Origin: Macrococcus hajekii
GTDB taxonomy: Bacteria > Bacillota > Bacilli > Staphylococcales > Staphylococcaceae
Length of the DNA stretch: 64,000 bases
NCBI RefSeq assembly: GCF_004359505.1
Contig: NZ_SCWE01000004.1
Span: forward strand, 1 to 64,000
Direction: 5' to 3'
Below are positions 37,011-46,318 of the stretch, one piece after another; the first letter of the stretch is position 1; each line of letters opens with the position of its first letter. The position numbers were made by a program, and so were the translations under genes. A model generated the notes under the pieces. It was not told where the DNA came from. It saw only the letters and a program-made list of their open reading frames with translations, and did no database searches.

Positions 37011-37041
37011 AAAAACATGTCCCGCGGACATGTTTTTTTAT
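37008..37041. terminator. Bidirectional terminator
   Basis: Stem ACATGTCC / GGACATGT with A7 and T7 flanks; it overlaps the exonuclease stop codon and ends next to the convergent small membrane protein gene. Confidence 0.88.
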
Positions 37042-37247
37042 TTACGTATAGTTCTACCTGTCATATTATGCTTAATACTTGAACGTGAAACAGGTCTCTC
37101 CAGTTTATGGTCAACCCAGAATAAAAAGGCAGCAAGTGCGACTATACCTAGCAGCTTCCATAGATCAAGACCATGTTGCCATGTATCCATAATAAATAAA
37201 GCCGTTAATAATGCTGTAATTGCAATAATCGAAAATTTAAACTTCAT
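37038..37247 (-). CDS. Small two-span membrane protein, function unknown
   Basis: A 69-aa protein with two hydrophobic helices (~residues 4-20 and 31-48) and a basic C-terminal tail. ATG 37247 sits 1 bp before the dinB stop codon region, so it is read as the last gene of the rlmCD-dinB transcript; GAGTGAG is a modest ribosome site. An in-frame upstream ATG inside dinB is unlikely. I do not recognise a family. Confidence 0.65.
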   Translation of the reverse strand: MKFKFSIIAITALLTALFIMDTWQHGLDLWKLLGIVALAAFLFWVDHKLERPVSRSSIKHNMTGRTIRK

Positions 37248-37248
37248 C

Positions 37249-38331
37249 TCACTCACTCTTTCGTTGTATAAAATCATATATAGTCATATTTTCGAAGCTC
37301 TTTTCTTTTAAATTCCCCATTGTGACGCCGATTAAACGTATCGGCCGCTCTGTCGATTTAAGTTCTGTATATAGACGATAGCTGATATTATAAATATCAG
37401 CCGGCTCAGAAATAGGATCAGGTAGTTTCATCTGTTTAGTTACCGTCTTAAAATCGAACTCTTTCAGTTTAACGGTTACTGTATCACCGACAAGTCCATG
37501 TTGGCTCATTTTTTCACTGACTTGCTGTGATAACTTCCTGATAACTGCAAGAATTTCTTCATCCTCATTCTTATCGACTTCAAAAGTAGTTTCTTTACCG
37601 ATGGACTTGCGTACTCGCTCAGATTGCACCGTATCATCACCTTGTCCACGTGCATAACGAAAAAGCTTCGGGCCCCGTTTACCGAACCAATTGATCAGAT
37701 CACGTTCACTCTGATTAAATAAATCTTGTCCTGTATGAATATCAAGTGTTTTCATGCGTTCTTCAGTCACTTTTCCAACACCAGGAAAATCCCCTATTGG
37801 GAGTGGCATCAATATATCATGAACATTACCATGATGAATAATAGTCAGTCCATTAGGTTTATTCATACCTGATGCCATTTTTGCGAGAAATCGATTATAG
37901 GACACGCCTGCTGAACAAGTCAAATCTGTCGCTTCAAGTACATCTTTTTTTATGAAGTCTGCAATTCGTGATGCGGGCATATCACGTCTGACAAGATGAG
38001 TAATATCAAGATAGGCTTCATCTAATGAGACAGGCTGGACATAATCTGTATAGCTCCTGAAAATATCCATAATGATACTCGATACTTCCCGGTAGATATT
38101 AAATCTTGGTGTGACATAATAACCGTCCGGGCAAAGCTGATGAGCGCGAGTCATCGGCATAGCTGAATGCACACCGAATTTTCTCGCCTCATAGCTAGCA
38201 GTCGAGACAACACCTCTTGAGCTGGATTTACCTCCTACAATGACAGGTTTTCCTTTCAAGCTTGGACTATCACGCTGTTCTATCTGCGCATAGAATGCAT
38301 CCATATCAACATGAATGATTCGTCTTTCCAT
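37249..38331 (-). CDS. dinB: DNA polymerase IV, Y family
   Basis: A 360-aa translesion polymerase. Palm acidic residues appear in [12 protein letters not shown] (Asp8) and SLDEAYLD. Helix-hairpin-helix [15 protein letters not shown] follows, and the little-finger domain covers ~240-350. It lacks a canonical C-terminal clamp-binding QLxLF-like peptide that I can identify with certainty. The start codon lies 3 bp after the rlmCD stop codon, with AAAGGGA upstream. Confidence 0.94.
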   Translation of the reverse strand: MERRIIHVDMDAFYAQIEQRDSPSLKGKPVIVGGKSSSRGVVSTASYEARKFGVHSAMPMTRAHQLCPDGYYVTPRFNIYREVSSIIMDIFRSYTDYVQPVSLDEAYLDITHLVRRDMPASRIADFIKKDVLEATDLTCSAGVSYNRFLAKMASGMNKPNGLTIIHHGNVHDILMPLPIGDFPGVGKVTEERMKTLDIHTGQDLFNQSERDLINWFGKRGPKLFRYARGQGDDTVQSERVRKSIGKETTFEVDKNEDEEILAVIRKLSQQVSEKMSQHGLVGDTVTVKLKEFDFKTVTKQMKLPDPISEPADIYNISYRLYTELKSTERPIRLIGVTMGNLKEKSFENMTIYDFIQRKSE

Positions 38332-38334
38332 CTT

Positions 38335-39681
38335 CTATCCCTTTAAGGTCATCTTACAGACTGCTTCGACATGGGTGGTCTGAGGAAACATATCTACAGG
38401 CGTAATTTCCTCAATGTGATATTTCTCCTTCAGCAGCTGTATGTCTCGCATTAATGTGGACGGGTTACAAGATACATAGACGATGCGCTCAGGTGCTAAT
38501 TCCAATAAAGTCTCAAGAAAAACAGCATCACAGCCTTTTCGTGGTGGATCGACCATAACAACATGCGGTTTAATGCCTTCCTGCTGCCACTTTACAATTA
38601 TATCCTCTGCTCTACCTGTTTCAAAATGTGTATTCGCCAGATTGTTGTTCTCAGCATTGCGCTTTGCGTCCATAATGGCTTTTTCAACGATTTCAACCCC
38701 GTATACGCGTTCAGCATGACTTGCCATAAAGAGACCGATCGTACCGATACCGCAATAAGCATCGATAACATTCTGACGTCCTGTCAATTCTGCATATTGG
38801 AGTGCCTGATGATACAGTTTCTCTGTCTGTGCGTGATTGACCTGATAGAAACTCGTATCTGATATCTCAAATAACAGGTCATCCAGTCTGTCGTGTATGT
38901 GATCATTTCCTTTAATAGTTTTAGACTGATGCCCTAGAATAACATTCGTTTTATCAGGATTAATATTTTGACGCACACTGGTTACAGCAGGGAACTGAGT
39001 CATTAATTCGTCAGCAATCGCTTCTATGTTCATCATTTTATGACTTTTAGTGACAAAGACTACCATCGTTTCATTGACTTTCGTACCACTTCGAAGAATG
39101 ATATGTCTTAAATTTCCTTTATGCTTTCGTTCATCATAGATACTCACCTGATATTTCTCAAGCAGCTGTCTTATCACATTCATCAGGTGATCATGGCTTT
39201 CCTTCTGAATCAGACATTCTTCAATCGGAACAATGTCATGTGAGCGTGGTTTGTAGAAACCAGTGACAATCCCGTCCTTATATTGGACAGGCAGCTGACT
39301 TTTATTGCGATAGCGCCATGGATGCTCCATACCCATAATCGATTTCACTGGTACATCCAGCTTAGTCATCTTCTGTACTAGATTTTTGACCTGGTTTTCC
39401 TTCATTGTCAACTGTGCATCATAATTCAGATGCTGGATATTACAGCCTCCGCACTGCTGGTAGTAAATACAGGGTGGTGTCACGCGGTCCTGACTCTCTT
39501 CTTCAATCGATATCAGTTTGCCGATACCAAAACCTTTGTTCTGTTTAATCAGTTTAAAAGTGATTTGCTCATCTTTAACGACATGCGGTATGAATATCGG
39601 ATAGCCGTCTATTTTAACAACGCCATTACCTTCATGTGTATAGTCAATAACAGTGCCGGTTAATATATCATTTTTTTTCAT
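38335..39681 (-). CDS. rlmCD: 23S rRNA (uracil-5-)-methyltransferase RlmCD
   Basis: A 448-aa RumA-family enzyme: TRAM domain (~1-60), 4Fe-4S ligands C71, C77, C80 and C156, SAM motif DAYCGIGTIG (~307-316), DPPR (378-381), nucleophile C405 in VSCNP, general base Glu439, and FYQVN (278-282). All catalytic elements are present, so it should make m5U in 23S rRNA. In Bacilli a single RlmCD methylates U747 and U1939. It overlaps the 5'-nucleotidase gene by 4 bp and is followed by dinB. Confidence 0.93.
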   Translation of the reverse strand: MKKNDILTGTVIDYTHEGNGVVKIDGYPIFIPHVVKDEQITFKLIKQNKGFGIGKLISIEEESQDRVTPPCIYYQQCGGCNIQHLNYDAQLTMKENQVKNLVQKMTKLDVPVKSIMGMEHPWRYRNKSQLPVQYKDGIVTGFYKPRSHDIVPIEECLIQKESHDHLMNVIRQLLEKYQVSIYDERKHKGNLRHIILRSGTKVNETMVVFVTKSHKMMNIEAIADELMTQFPAVTSVRQNINPDKTNVILGHQSKTIKGNDHIHDRLDDLLFEISDTSFYQVNHAQTEKLYHQALQYAELTGRQNVIDAYCGIGTIGLFMASHAERVYGVEIVEKAIMDAKRNAENNNLANTHFETGRAEDIIVKWQQEGIKPHVVMVDPPRKGCDAVFLETLLELAPERIVYVSCNPSTLMRDIQLLKEKYHIEEITPVDMFPQTTHVEAVCKMTLKG

Positions 39682-41453
39682 TCATTTCTCTCTTTCGTAT
39701 TTACTTCTACTGCTATGAAGTGACCTTCCAGTTCTTCAATGGTAACGGCCGGATAGTTATCAATCACTTGTTGTGCATGCTTACTTGTCTTAATACGGTA
39801 CAATCCTTCTTCTGTAAATCTGAACGGCCATACCGGTTTGAAATCTGCACCTTCTTCTTTGATATAGTTGATGACCGTCTCTCTGACATCAATATCTTCC
39901 GTTACTGCTGTCTGGTCTCTTAAGAACGGTGTAAAGTTCGCCCGGTAATCGTTCGTCAGTACAGTATATATAGTATCATTTTCAATTCTATGACCTTCAA
40001 ATGTAATATCTCCGACTCTTTCACTGTCACTGATCTGAATACCCGCATGATTATAGCGGGCAGGTTGATGAAGGTCAATCACATAGTCCAGCTCATAGAA
40101 AATATCCATATTATAGCTCGGGAATCCTGCGACTGATTGATTGTCTTTCAGGAGGTATTCATCTTGGTAAAGATTAAAAGCAGAAGCACTCCATTCAAGC
40201 CATTCTTTGAGTATTGCTCCAGTCACTTGAACCGCTGTCAATTTATTCGGAAAGCGATAAATACTGATGGCATCCTTAAGCGTAATATCTCCTGGTGGAA
40301 TCATTACGTAATCATTGACACCATCCCGTCCTGCTTTTAGTGGTGCTGATGTTGAAATTAAGTTGGCAGTCATTCCGTATTTATCTATATATGCTTTTTT
40401 TCCACTTCTCGCCACAACTTCGACCGCCGTACTTGGCAGTACTTGACTGAAGAAACTGTCGATATAATGTGATGATGCACCTATCTTCTCCTGAATATAA
40501 TCAAGAACAGCTTCATGAGTCTCACTATTCAACTGGACGAGCGCATCATCGATATCTGAATGATTTTTCAGTTCAATGACTGATGTCTGTCCTGAAACCA
40601 CTTCAAATCCCTCAGCTGTCCGCTTCAGCTGTAGTTCAATTTTACCCAGATGACTTGCAAACGATGCCGGTTGCACAGCATAAACATGATGGATACGGCC
40701 GTCCTCAATATAATCAGCAGTCACATCATCTGATGGGAATAACTGATGTGTATGGCCGAATATGATCGCATCAATATCAGGTATCGTCGTTAATAAGTGC
40801 ACTTGATTCTCAAGACCCAGTTCATTATTTTGGCAAGCATCGAATCCAGTATGACAGAGACAGATGACGATATCACATTTATTCTTAAGTTCAGGCACAC
40901 AATTTTGTACAGCCTGATACATATCTTCAACCTTCACCTGATTCTCCAGCCACTTGTCATCCCACATCATAATCTGCTCGGGAACTACACCAGTCACGCC
41001 TATTTTAACAGTGGTGCCGTCATTGAATGTTCTGTCAATAATCGTATATGGCGGAAATAGATAACTGCCATCCATTGTTCTTACGTTACAGTTTACGACT
41101 GGAAAATCAGTTTCTGACATTGTCTCTTTCAAATAATCGAGCCCGTAGTTAAATTCATGGTTGCCGAGCGTCATTGCGTCATAACCAATTGCATTCATCA
41201 TGTTAATAATCGGATGTGGCTGCGGATGTTTATCTGCTGCATAATCTGCTATCAGACTGCCTTGCAGGATATCTCCATTATCGAGTACGACAGTCGCGAT
41301 ATCATTAGCGCTATTCTGTTGTCTCAGTGACTTAATTGTGCTGCCTGCAACAATCAGACCGTTTGTCTGCTGCTCACTCTCCATAAAATAGTCATAAAGA
41401 CTGATGTGTGCATGTACATCGGATGTACCAAGAATCATTAATTGATATTCCAT
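39678..41453 (-). CDS. Metallophosphatase / 5'-nucleotidase (UshA-like), no signal peptide
   Basis: A 591-aa protein with a calcineurin-like phosphatase domain (~5-285; TSDVHAH, LGNHEFNYG, FGHTH) and a 5'-nucleotidase C-terminal domain (~330-530). Hydrolysis of 5'-nucleotides or 2',3'-cyclic nucleotides is the family activity. The N-terminus (MEYQLMILGTSD) enters the domain at once, so it is probably cytoplasmic, unlike UshA. GCGGGAGA precedes the ATG. It overlaps rlmCD by 4 bp. Confidence 0.88.
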   Translation of the reverse strand: MEYQLMILGTSDVHAHISLYDYFMESEQQTNGLIVAGSTIKSLRQQNSANDIATVVLDNGDILQGSLIADYAADKHPQPHPIINMMNAIGYDAMTLGNHEFNYGLDYLKETMSETDFPVVNCNVRTMDGSYLFPPYTIIDRTFNDGTTVKIGVTGVVPEQIMMWDDKWLENQVKVEDMYQAVQNCVPELKNKCDIVICLCHTGFDACQNNELGLENQVHLLTTIPDIDAIIFGHTHQLFPSDDVTADYIEDGRIHHVYAVQPASFASHLGKIELQLKRTAEGFEVVSGQTSVIELKNHSDIDDALVQLNSETHEAVLDYIQEKIGASSHYIDSFFSQVLPSTAVEVVARSGKKAYIDKYGMTANLISTSAPLKAGRDGVNDYVMIPPGDITLKDAISIYRFPNKLTAVQVTGAILKEWLEWSASAFNLYQDEYLLKDNQSVAGFPSYNMDIFYELDYVIDLHQPARYNHAGIQISDSERVGDITFEGHRIENDTIYTVLTNDYRANFTPFLRDQTAVTEDIDVRETVINYIKEEGADFKPVWPFRFTEEGLYRIKTSKHAQQVIDNYPAVTIEELEGHFIAVEVNTKERNE

Positions 41454-41507
41454 CTATCTCCCGCCTTTCTCTTTTATTTTATTCTACTCCTTATTCATTG
41501 TCACATA

Positions 41508-41532
41508 GATTAGGCGCATCCAATACGGGTAT
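41508..41532 (+). promoter_or_regulatory. Candidate sigma-B promoter of the SDR gene
   Basis: GATTAG (41508-41513), 13 bp spacer, GGGTAT (41527-41532), 11 of 12 positions of GWTTWW-N12-15-GGGWAT, 32 bp before the start codon. Confidence 0.55.
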
Positions 41533-41564
41533 AGTGAGAACAAGACTATGACAAAGGAGTTTTT

Positions 41565-42386
41565 ATGATGTATAACGATTTAAAAGATAAAGTTGCCCTT
41601 ATTACAGGTGGCGCTTCAGGAATCGGTAAAGCGATTGCTGAACGCTATGCTGCTGAAGGTATGAAAGTTGTCATCAACTATCGTTCTAGAGAAGACGAAG
41701 CACAGGAACTTGTTAAGTCCATCAAGGACAAAGGCGGGGAAGCGATTGCCCTGAAAGCTGATACAACGAATGAAGAAGAATTTCTGAATTTATTTAAAGA
41801 AACAATTGATTATTACGGTGCGCTACATGTAATGGTCAACAATGCGGGCATGCAGGAAGACATTATCAGTCACGAAATGAAAACTGAAGAATTCGATAAA
41901 GTAATGAATGTTAATTTACGTGGTACATTCATCGGTTCCCGTGAAGCGATTAAACACTATATGGAACGTAAATATAAAGGTGTCGTTATCAATGTATCAA
42001 GTGTGCATGAAATCATTCCATGGCCACATTACGCGCAGTATTGTGCAAGTAAAGGCGGCGTTAAATTACTGACACAGAGTCTTGCGCTTGAATACGCACG
42101 TGTGCAGATTCGTGTGAATAACATTGCCCCAGGTTCAATCAATACACCGATTAATGCTGAGAACTTCTCTACTGAGGAGAAGAAGAAAGAAGCTGATGGT
42201 TTTGTACCAATGGGTTACGTTGCTGAACCAGAAGAAATGGCGAATATTGCTGCTTTCCTTGCCAGCAAAGAATCTAAGTATATCACAGGTCAGACGATTG
42301 TCGCAGACGGCGGTCTATCACTCTACCCTTCTCATCGTAACTGGGAATATGATGAACTCGCTGCAGAATTTACTGATAATCTATAA
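41565..42386 (+). CDS. Short-chain dehydrogenase, glucose 1-dehydrogenase type
   Basis: A 273-aa classical SDR: NAD(P) motif TGGASGIGKA (~residues 16-25), NNAG, catalytic Ser-Tyr-Lys in NVSSVHE and YCASKGG, and the C-terminal GQTIVADGGLSLYPS. Closely related to Bacillus glucose dehydrogenases and sigma-B-controlled stress SDRs; the substrate is unproven. The two adjacent ATG codons (41565, 41568) both fit AAAGGAG; I use the first. A sigma-B-like promoter precedes it. Confidence 0.87.
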   Translation: MMYNDLKDKVALITGGASGIGKAIAERYAAEGMKVVINYRSREDEAQELVKSIKDKGGEAIALKADTTNEEEFLNLFKETIDYYGALHVMVNNAGMQEDIISHEMKTEEFDKVMNVNLRGTFIGSREAIKHYMERKYKGVVINVSSVHEIIPWPHYAQYCASKGGVKLLTQSLALEYARVQIRVNNIAPGSINTPINAENFSTEEKKKEADGFVPMGYVAEPEEMANIAAFLASKESKYITGQTIVADGGLSLYPSHRNWEYDELAAEFTDNL

Positions 42387-42389
42387 ACA

Positions 42390-42424
42390 GAAATAAAGCG
42401 TGCCAGATGGCACGCTTTATTTAT
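42390..42424. terminator. Bidirectional terminator between SDR gene and dagK
   Basis: Stem ATAAAGCGTGCCA / TGGCACGCTTTAT, reaching the dagK stop codon. Confidence 0.85.
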
Positions 42425-43383
42425 TCTATTTCAATCACTTTATACTGTTCATCGATCTGCTTCATCTTCTCGATATTATTTGAGCGTTTGATATCATCAA
42501 GCGGACTGAAAATCTGCAGATGACTTGCTAAGTTAACGAAATGAGCAGGTAAGACCCCTCCAAATTCACCGTCTACATTCAATTCCATCTTTTCATATGA
42601 TGATACTTTAATGTCTTTCGCTTTAATGTAATGAACTTTTGGGTGATTAAGATGTTCACCTCTTGAAGCTAACGTCAGTAAATGCCCAAACTCTGCCAGA
42701 TTAACCTTTTCGAGAAAGAGCAATGTAAAATATCCATCATTGATTGAAGCATCCGGCACCAGTTTTTCAAATCCACCGACCGAATTCGTCAACCCAATAA
42801 GAAATAACATTACTTCACCCGTAAACACATTACCATCCGCCTCAATTCTCACATCTGTCGGCTTGATTTCCGGCAGCATTTCCAGACCTTTAATATAATA
42901 GGCGAGTGGTCCGATTACTGTTTTCAGTTTACTCGGTGCTTCGTAGGAGACCGATGTAATTTTACCGCCACCGGCAATATTAATGAAATATCGACTGTTC
43001 ATTCGCCCGATATCCACCGGAACAGTATGGCCTTCAATAATGACATCTACGGCTTCCATTATATCTTTCGGAATCATCAATGCCCGTCCGAAATCATTGA
43101 CTGTGCCCATAGGAATAACGCCAATACTAGGACGGTAAGGCAGTTCGGCAATACCATTTACGACTTCATTCAGCGTCCCATCTCCGCCTGCTGCTATAAT
43201 GATATCGAATCTATCATTGACAGCTGCTCGTGCTGCAACTGTTGCATCACCTGCAGCTGTCGTCGCGTGTGCGCTTGTTTCATAACCAGCTTGTTCTAGT
43301 TTGATCAATACATCCGGCAATGTTTTTTTGAATAATTCACGGCCAGATGTTGGATTATAAATAATTCTTGCTCTTTTTTTCAT
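42421..43383 (-). CDS. dagK: Diacylglycerol kinase (soluble, DagK/DgkB)
   Basis: A 320-aa member of the YegS/DgkB kinase family: nucleotide motif GGDGTLNEVVNG (~residues 66-77), IPMGTVNDFGRAL and the C-terminal LNVDGEFGG. It phosphorylates diacylglycerol, recycling the lipid released during lipoteichoic acid synthesis into phosphatidic acid. AAAAGGTG precedes the ATG. Confidence 0.92.
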   Translation of the reverse strand: MKKRARIIYNPTSGRELFKKTLPDVLIKLEQAGYETSAHATTAAGDATVAARAAVNDRFDIIIAAGGDGTLNEVVNGIAELPYRPSIGVIPMGTVNDFGRALMIPKDIMEAVDVIIEGHTVPVDIGRMNSRYFINIAGGGKITSVSYEAPSKLKTVIGPLAYYIKGLEMLPEIKPTDVRIEADGNVFTGEVMLFLIGLTNSVGGFEKLVPDASINDGYFTLLFLEKVNLAEFGHLLTLASRGEHLNHPKVHYIKAKDIKVSSYEKMELNVDGEFGGVLPAHFVNLASHLQIFSPLDDIKRSNNIEKMKQIDEQYKVIEIE

Positions 43384-43437
43384 ATTTTTTCACCTTTTCT
43401 TATAGTACCCATTTAAATCTATTGGTTTTATCCTTGT

Positions 43438-44856
43438 TTAACGTCTACGTCCTCCGAAAATATTGCGCACAATCTCTCTACCAATCTGTCTACCGACTGA
43501 AGTTAATACGGATGTGGCCATCTTCTGCAGTTCTGAAGGTTTCTCTTTTTTCTCTGCCTTCTTCTCTTTTACTGCTACCTGGTCAGCCGGCACTTCTACC
43601 GTCAGTTTCTGCTGTAAGAGTTCATAGGCACTCTGACGATCAAGTTCATCCTTGTAAGTGGCATAAAAAGGGTTAGAATCGAGTGCAATCGGCCGATCAA
43701 GTACACCGATCTTACTTTCGGGCGGTCTTATCCAGGCACGTTCAACGATGCCCGGCTGTCCATCGCTATTCAGGAATGAAATAAGCGCTTCTCCCGTCTT
43801 AAGTTCACCCATCACTGACGCCACATCAAGGTCTGGATTTTGTCTGAATGTCTCAGCTGCACTTTTGACAGCTTTCTGGTCGCGTGGTGTAAATGCTCGA
43901 AGGGCATGCTGTACGCGGTTCCCGAGCTGTCCTAATACTTCATCAGGTAAATCAATCGGATTTTGTGTAATGAAATACACACCTACCCCTTTAGAACGAA
44001 TCAATCGTACAACCTGTTCAATCTGTGTGACAAAGGCTGCATTCGCATCTTTAAATAAAAGGTGGGCCTCATCAAAGAAAAAGACCAGTTTAGGTTTTTC
44101 GATATCACCGACCTCCGGTAATACTTCAAAGAGTTCGGTGAGAAGCCATAATAAAAATGTAGTATAAAGTAACGGCTGCCGATAGAGTTCAACAGCATTC
44201 AGGATATTGACGACGCCTTTACCATCCTCTTGCTGTATAAAATCATTTAATTGCAAAGCAGGTTCACTAAAGAAATGCGCAGCTCCCTGGCTATCCAGTT
44301 CAAGGAGTTTACGTTGAATCGCTCCGATTGATTGTTTAGTGACGTTACCGTACTGAGTCGTATACGTGCCGGCATGTTCGCCTATATGATTCAGCAGAGC
44401 CTGCAGATCCTTTAAATCGAGAAGAGCAAGCCCTTCATCATCGCTGATTCTAAATGCCATGTTCAGAATACCTGCCTGCGTTTCATTGAGATCAAGCAGA
44501 CGAGCTAAAAGTAGCGGACCCATTTCAGTGACTGTCGCACGAATAGGTGTCCCCATCTTACCAAAAATATCCCATACTCTCACCGGAAAACGCTGCGGTT
44601 GATAATCATCCAATTGCAGTATATTGATTCTTTCCTGTATTTTATCGTTGAGCTGCATAGGTTCGGCCATACTTGTTAAATCGCCTTTAATGTCCGATAG
44701 AAAGACGGGTACGCCCGCTTTTGAGAATTGTTCTGCCATTACTTTTAATGTGATTGTCTTACCTGTCCCTGTTGCCCCGGCAATTAACCCATGACGATTT
44801 GCCATTTTTTCCTCTAAAGCTATCGAGTGATTATTTTTTGCGATTTCAAGCGCCAT
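43438..44856 (-). CDS. HerA-like P-loop ATPase, DUF853 family
   Basis: A 472-aa FtsK/HerA-superfamily ATPase of the DUF853 type (E. coli YjgR-like): Walker A GATGTGKT (27-34), Walker B FFFDEAHLLF, sensor-like ITQNPIDLP and the arginine-rich RALRAFTPRDQKAV. The C-terminal ~60 residues are Lys/Glu-rich and end in a basic GGRRR. Role unknown; DNA translocation is inferred from the fold. ATG 44856 follows GGGAGG; the longer in-frame start lacks a site. Confidence 0.82.
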   Translation of the reverse strand: MALEIAKNNHSIALEEKMANRHGLIAGATGTGKTITLKVMAEQFSKAGVPVFLSDIKGDLTSMAEPMQLNDKIQERINILQLDDYQPQRFPVRVWDIFGKMGTPIRATVTEMGPLLLARLLDLNETQAGILNMAFRISDDEGLALLDLKDLQALLNHIGEHAGTYTTQYGNVTKQSIGAIQRKLLELDSQGAAHFFSEPALQLNDFIQQEDGKGVVNILNAVELYRQPLLYTTFLLWLLTELFEVLPEVGDIEKPKLVFFFDEAHLLFKDANAAFVTQIEQVVRLIRSKGVGVYFITQNPIDLPDEVLGQLGNRVQHALRAFTPRDQKAVKSAAETFRQNPDLDVASVMGELKTGEALISFLNSDGQPGIVERAWIRPPESKIGVLDRPIALDSNPFYATYKDELDRQSAYELLQQKLTVEVPADQVAVKEKKAEKKEKPSELQKMATSVLTSVGRQIGREIVRNIFGGRRR

Positions 44857-44922
44857 CTTAGTACCTCCCTTTGTTTTTAATTTCATTGTATCTCATTTGG
44901 ATGAATATGCAATTGAACACAA

Positions 44923-44951
44923 AAAAAAGATTCTGCTCAGAATCTTTTTTG
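44923..44951 (-). terminator. Terminator of the GrpB-family gene
   Basis: Minus-strand stem AAGATTCTG / CAGAATCTT with a long T run. Confidence 0.75.
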
Positions 44952-45443
44952 CCATTCTATCGCTTCTTTTATAAGCGAAGTCATATATTCAAGTTCATTT
45001 AGCTGATAATCCATTTCATTACGTGCCTGCTGTTTATTTTGCAGCTGAAAATGTGCAAAACGCTGCTTCGCTTCGGCATTGTCTCTTAAGTAATTACGGA
45101 GGAGCAAAGTATTCTGCACTTCATTCATATTACTCTGTTCTACCCATTTCACTCTAATAAGACGATTATACTCCTCTTTCTGGCACAATCTATAATCTGA
45201 TGTGCGCTCAATCATCTCATAACCTTGTGCTTCTAATGCTTCCAGGTGAATATCAAGACAGTCAAGACTCTTCACCACTGGCAAAATATTGATTTCATTA
45301 TTAAATGGCAGTCCTGCGACGGCTGAGCTGCCATAGTGATGAAGTTCCGTAATATCATTACCTAATATTTCGATTAATCGTTTGGATTCTTCTATAAATA
45401 AAGTTCTATATTGCTGAAAACTATACGGCATTTTATCAATCAT
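44937..45443 (-). CDS. GrpB family protein (UPF0157, nucleotidyltransferase fold)
   Basis: A 168-aa protein of the GrpB/UPF0157 family: HHYGSSAVAGLPFNNEINILP corresponds to the HxGSTAVPGLxAKPxID motif, with the second acidic residue changed (INILP instead of IDI). Nearby LLRNYLRDNAEAKQ is typical. Function unknown; activity is doubtful given the altered metal motif. GAGGG precedes ATG 45443; an in-frame upstream start overlaps it. Confidence 0.8.
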   Translation of the reverse strand: MIDKMPYSFQQYRTLFIEESKRLIEILGNDITELHHYGSSAVAGLPFNNEINILPVVKSLDCLDIHLEALEAQGYEMIERTSDYRLCQKEEYNRLIRVKWVEQSNMNEVQNTLLLRNYLRDNAEAKQRFAHFQLQNKQQARNEMDYQLNELEYMTSLIKEAIEWQKRF

Positions 45444-45610
45444 TATATTCCCTCGCACATATCCTCTATAAATTAACCCTTAAGTAGAATTAGAGATATA
45501 TTAGGTATACTTTACCATTCCTTGAAGCAATTTAAACATAGGATGCTGATGGTATAAAGTCGTGCTTAATTTATGCTAAAATAAAGATACTGACTAAATG
45601 GAGGATTCAA

Positions 45611-46276
45611 ATGAAAAATATAATGTTCTGGCTGTATGTCGTGATTGCCATCCTATTAATCGGACTCGGTTACTACTACTGGCAGTCCAAGGTCACCACA
45701 TCTGACGAAGTAAATCAGACTAAAAATGTGACATTTAATGATAAGGCGCTGCAGAAAAAAAATAAAGATCAAGATATGGATATTGTGATGATTTCTACAC
45801 CTTACCAAGTTACAGATAACAACAACAGTGTCTATGAAGAACTTAAAGACCGCTATGATTCTCTTAAATTCACTGAAGTAATGGTAAGTGGCGCAAGTGA
45901 TCAAGTTGATATTAAAAAAATAACATCCGCTAAGCCAGACTTAGTGATTATGGATGCTTTGACACTCAATGACTTCACTGAAAATGTTTCTGCTGAAGAT
46001 CATAATAAGCAAATATTAGATATTATCGATAAGCTGGAAGCGAAAGATATCACTGTACGAGTTTTGGGTACACGTCCTTCGTCGGATAAAGATTTTAATA
46101 AGTATCAGCAAGCTGAAGAAAAAGAGCTGGTAGATTCAAATGTCTATACTGCACAGTCAGATAAATGGCAGTCAGATGATGCGATGAATGATTATTATCA
46201 CAAAGATAGTCAACTGCTTACACGCAAAGGATTAAATCGCTGGATTCAGACAATTACCGATTCACTTTTTAAATAG
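45611..46276 (+). CDS. Membrane-anchored SGNH-like protein (weak), function unknown
   Basis: A 221-aa protein with one N-terminal membrane helix (~residues 5-23) and an extracytoplasmic domain. Strand/helix pattern (DIVMIS, PDLVIMDALTLND, ITVRVLGTRP) and the end HKDSQLLTRKGLNRW suggest a reduced SGNH/GDSL hydrolase fold, with the last motif resembling D-x-x-H-L-T-x-x-G. No GDS nucleophile block is evident, so catalysis is uncertain. GGAGGA precedes the ATG. It converges on gatB. Confidence 0.55.
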   Translation: MKNIMFWLYVVIAILLIGLGYYYWQSKVTTSDEVNQTKNVTFNDKALQKKNKDQDMDIVMISTPYQVTDNNNSVYEELKDRYDSLKFTEVMVSGASDQVDIKKITSAKPDLVIMDALTLNDFTENVSAEDHNKQILDIIDKLEAKDITVRVLGTRPSSDKDFNKYQQAEEKELVDSNVYTAQSDKWQSDDAMNDYYHKDSQLLTRKGLNRWIQTITDSLFK

Positions 46277-46283
46277 CAGCATC

Positions 46284-46318
46284 AAAAAAACAGAGACTTC
46301 GTGAAGTCTCTGTTTTTG
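46284..46318. terminator. Bidirectional terminator between SGNH-like gene and gatB
   Basis: Stem AAAACAGAGACTTC / GAAGTCTCTGTTTT, ending at the gatB stop codon. Confidence 0.85.

Noticed and set aside
43368-44198. Antisense frames across the HerA-like gene
   Set aside because: Shadows of the strongly coding opposite strand.
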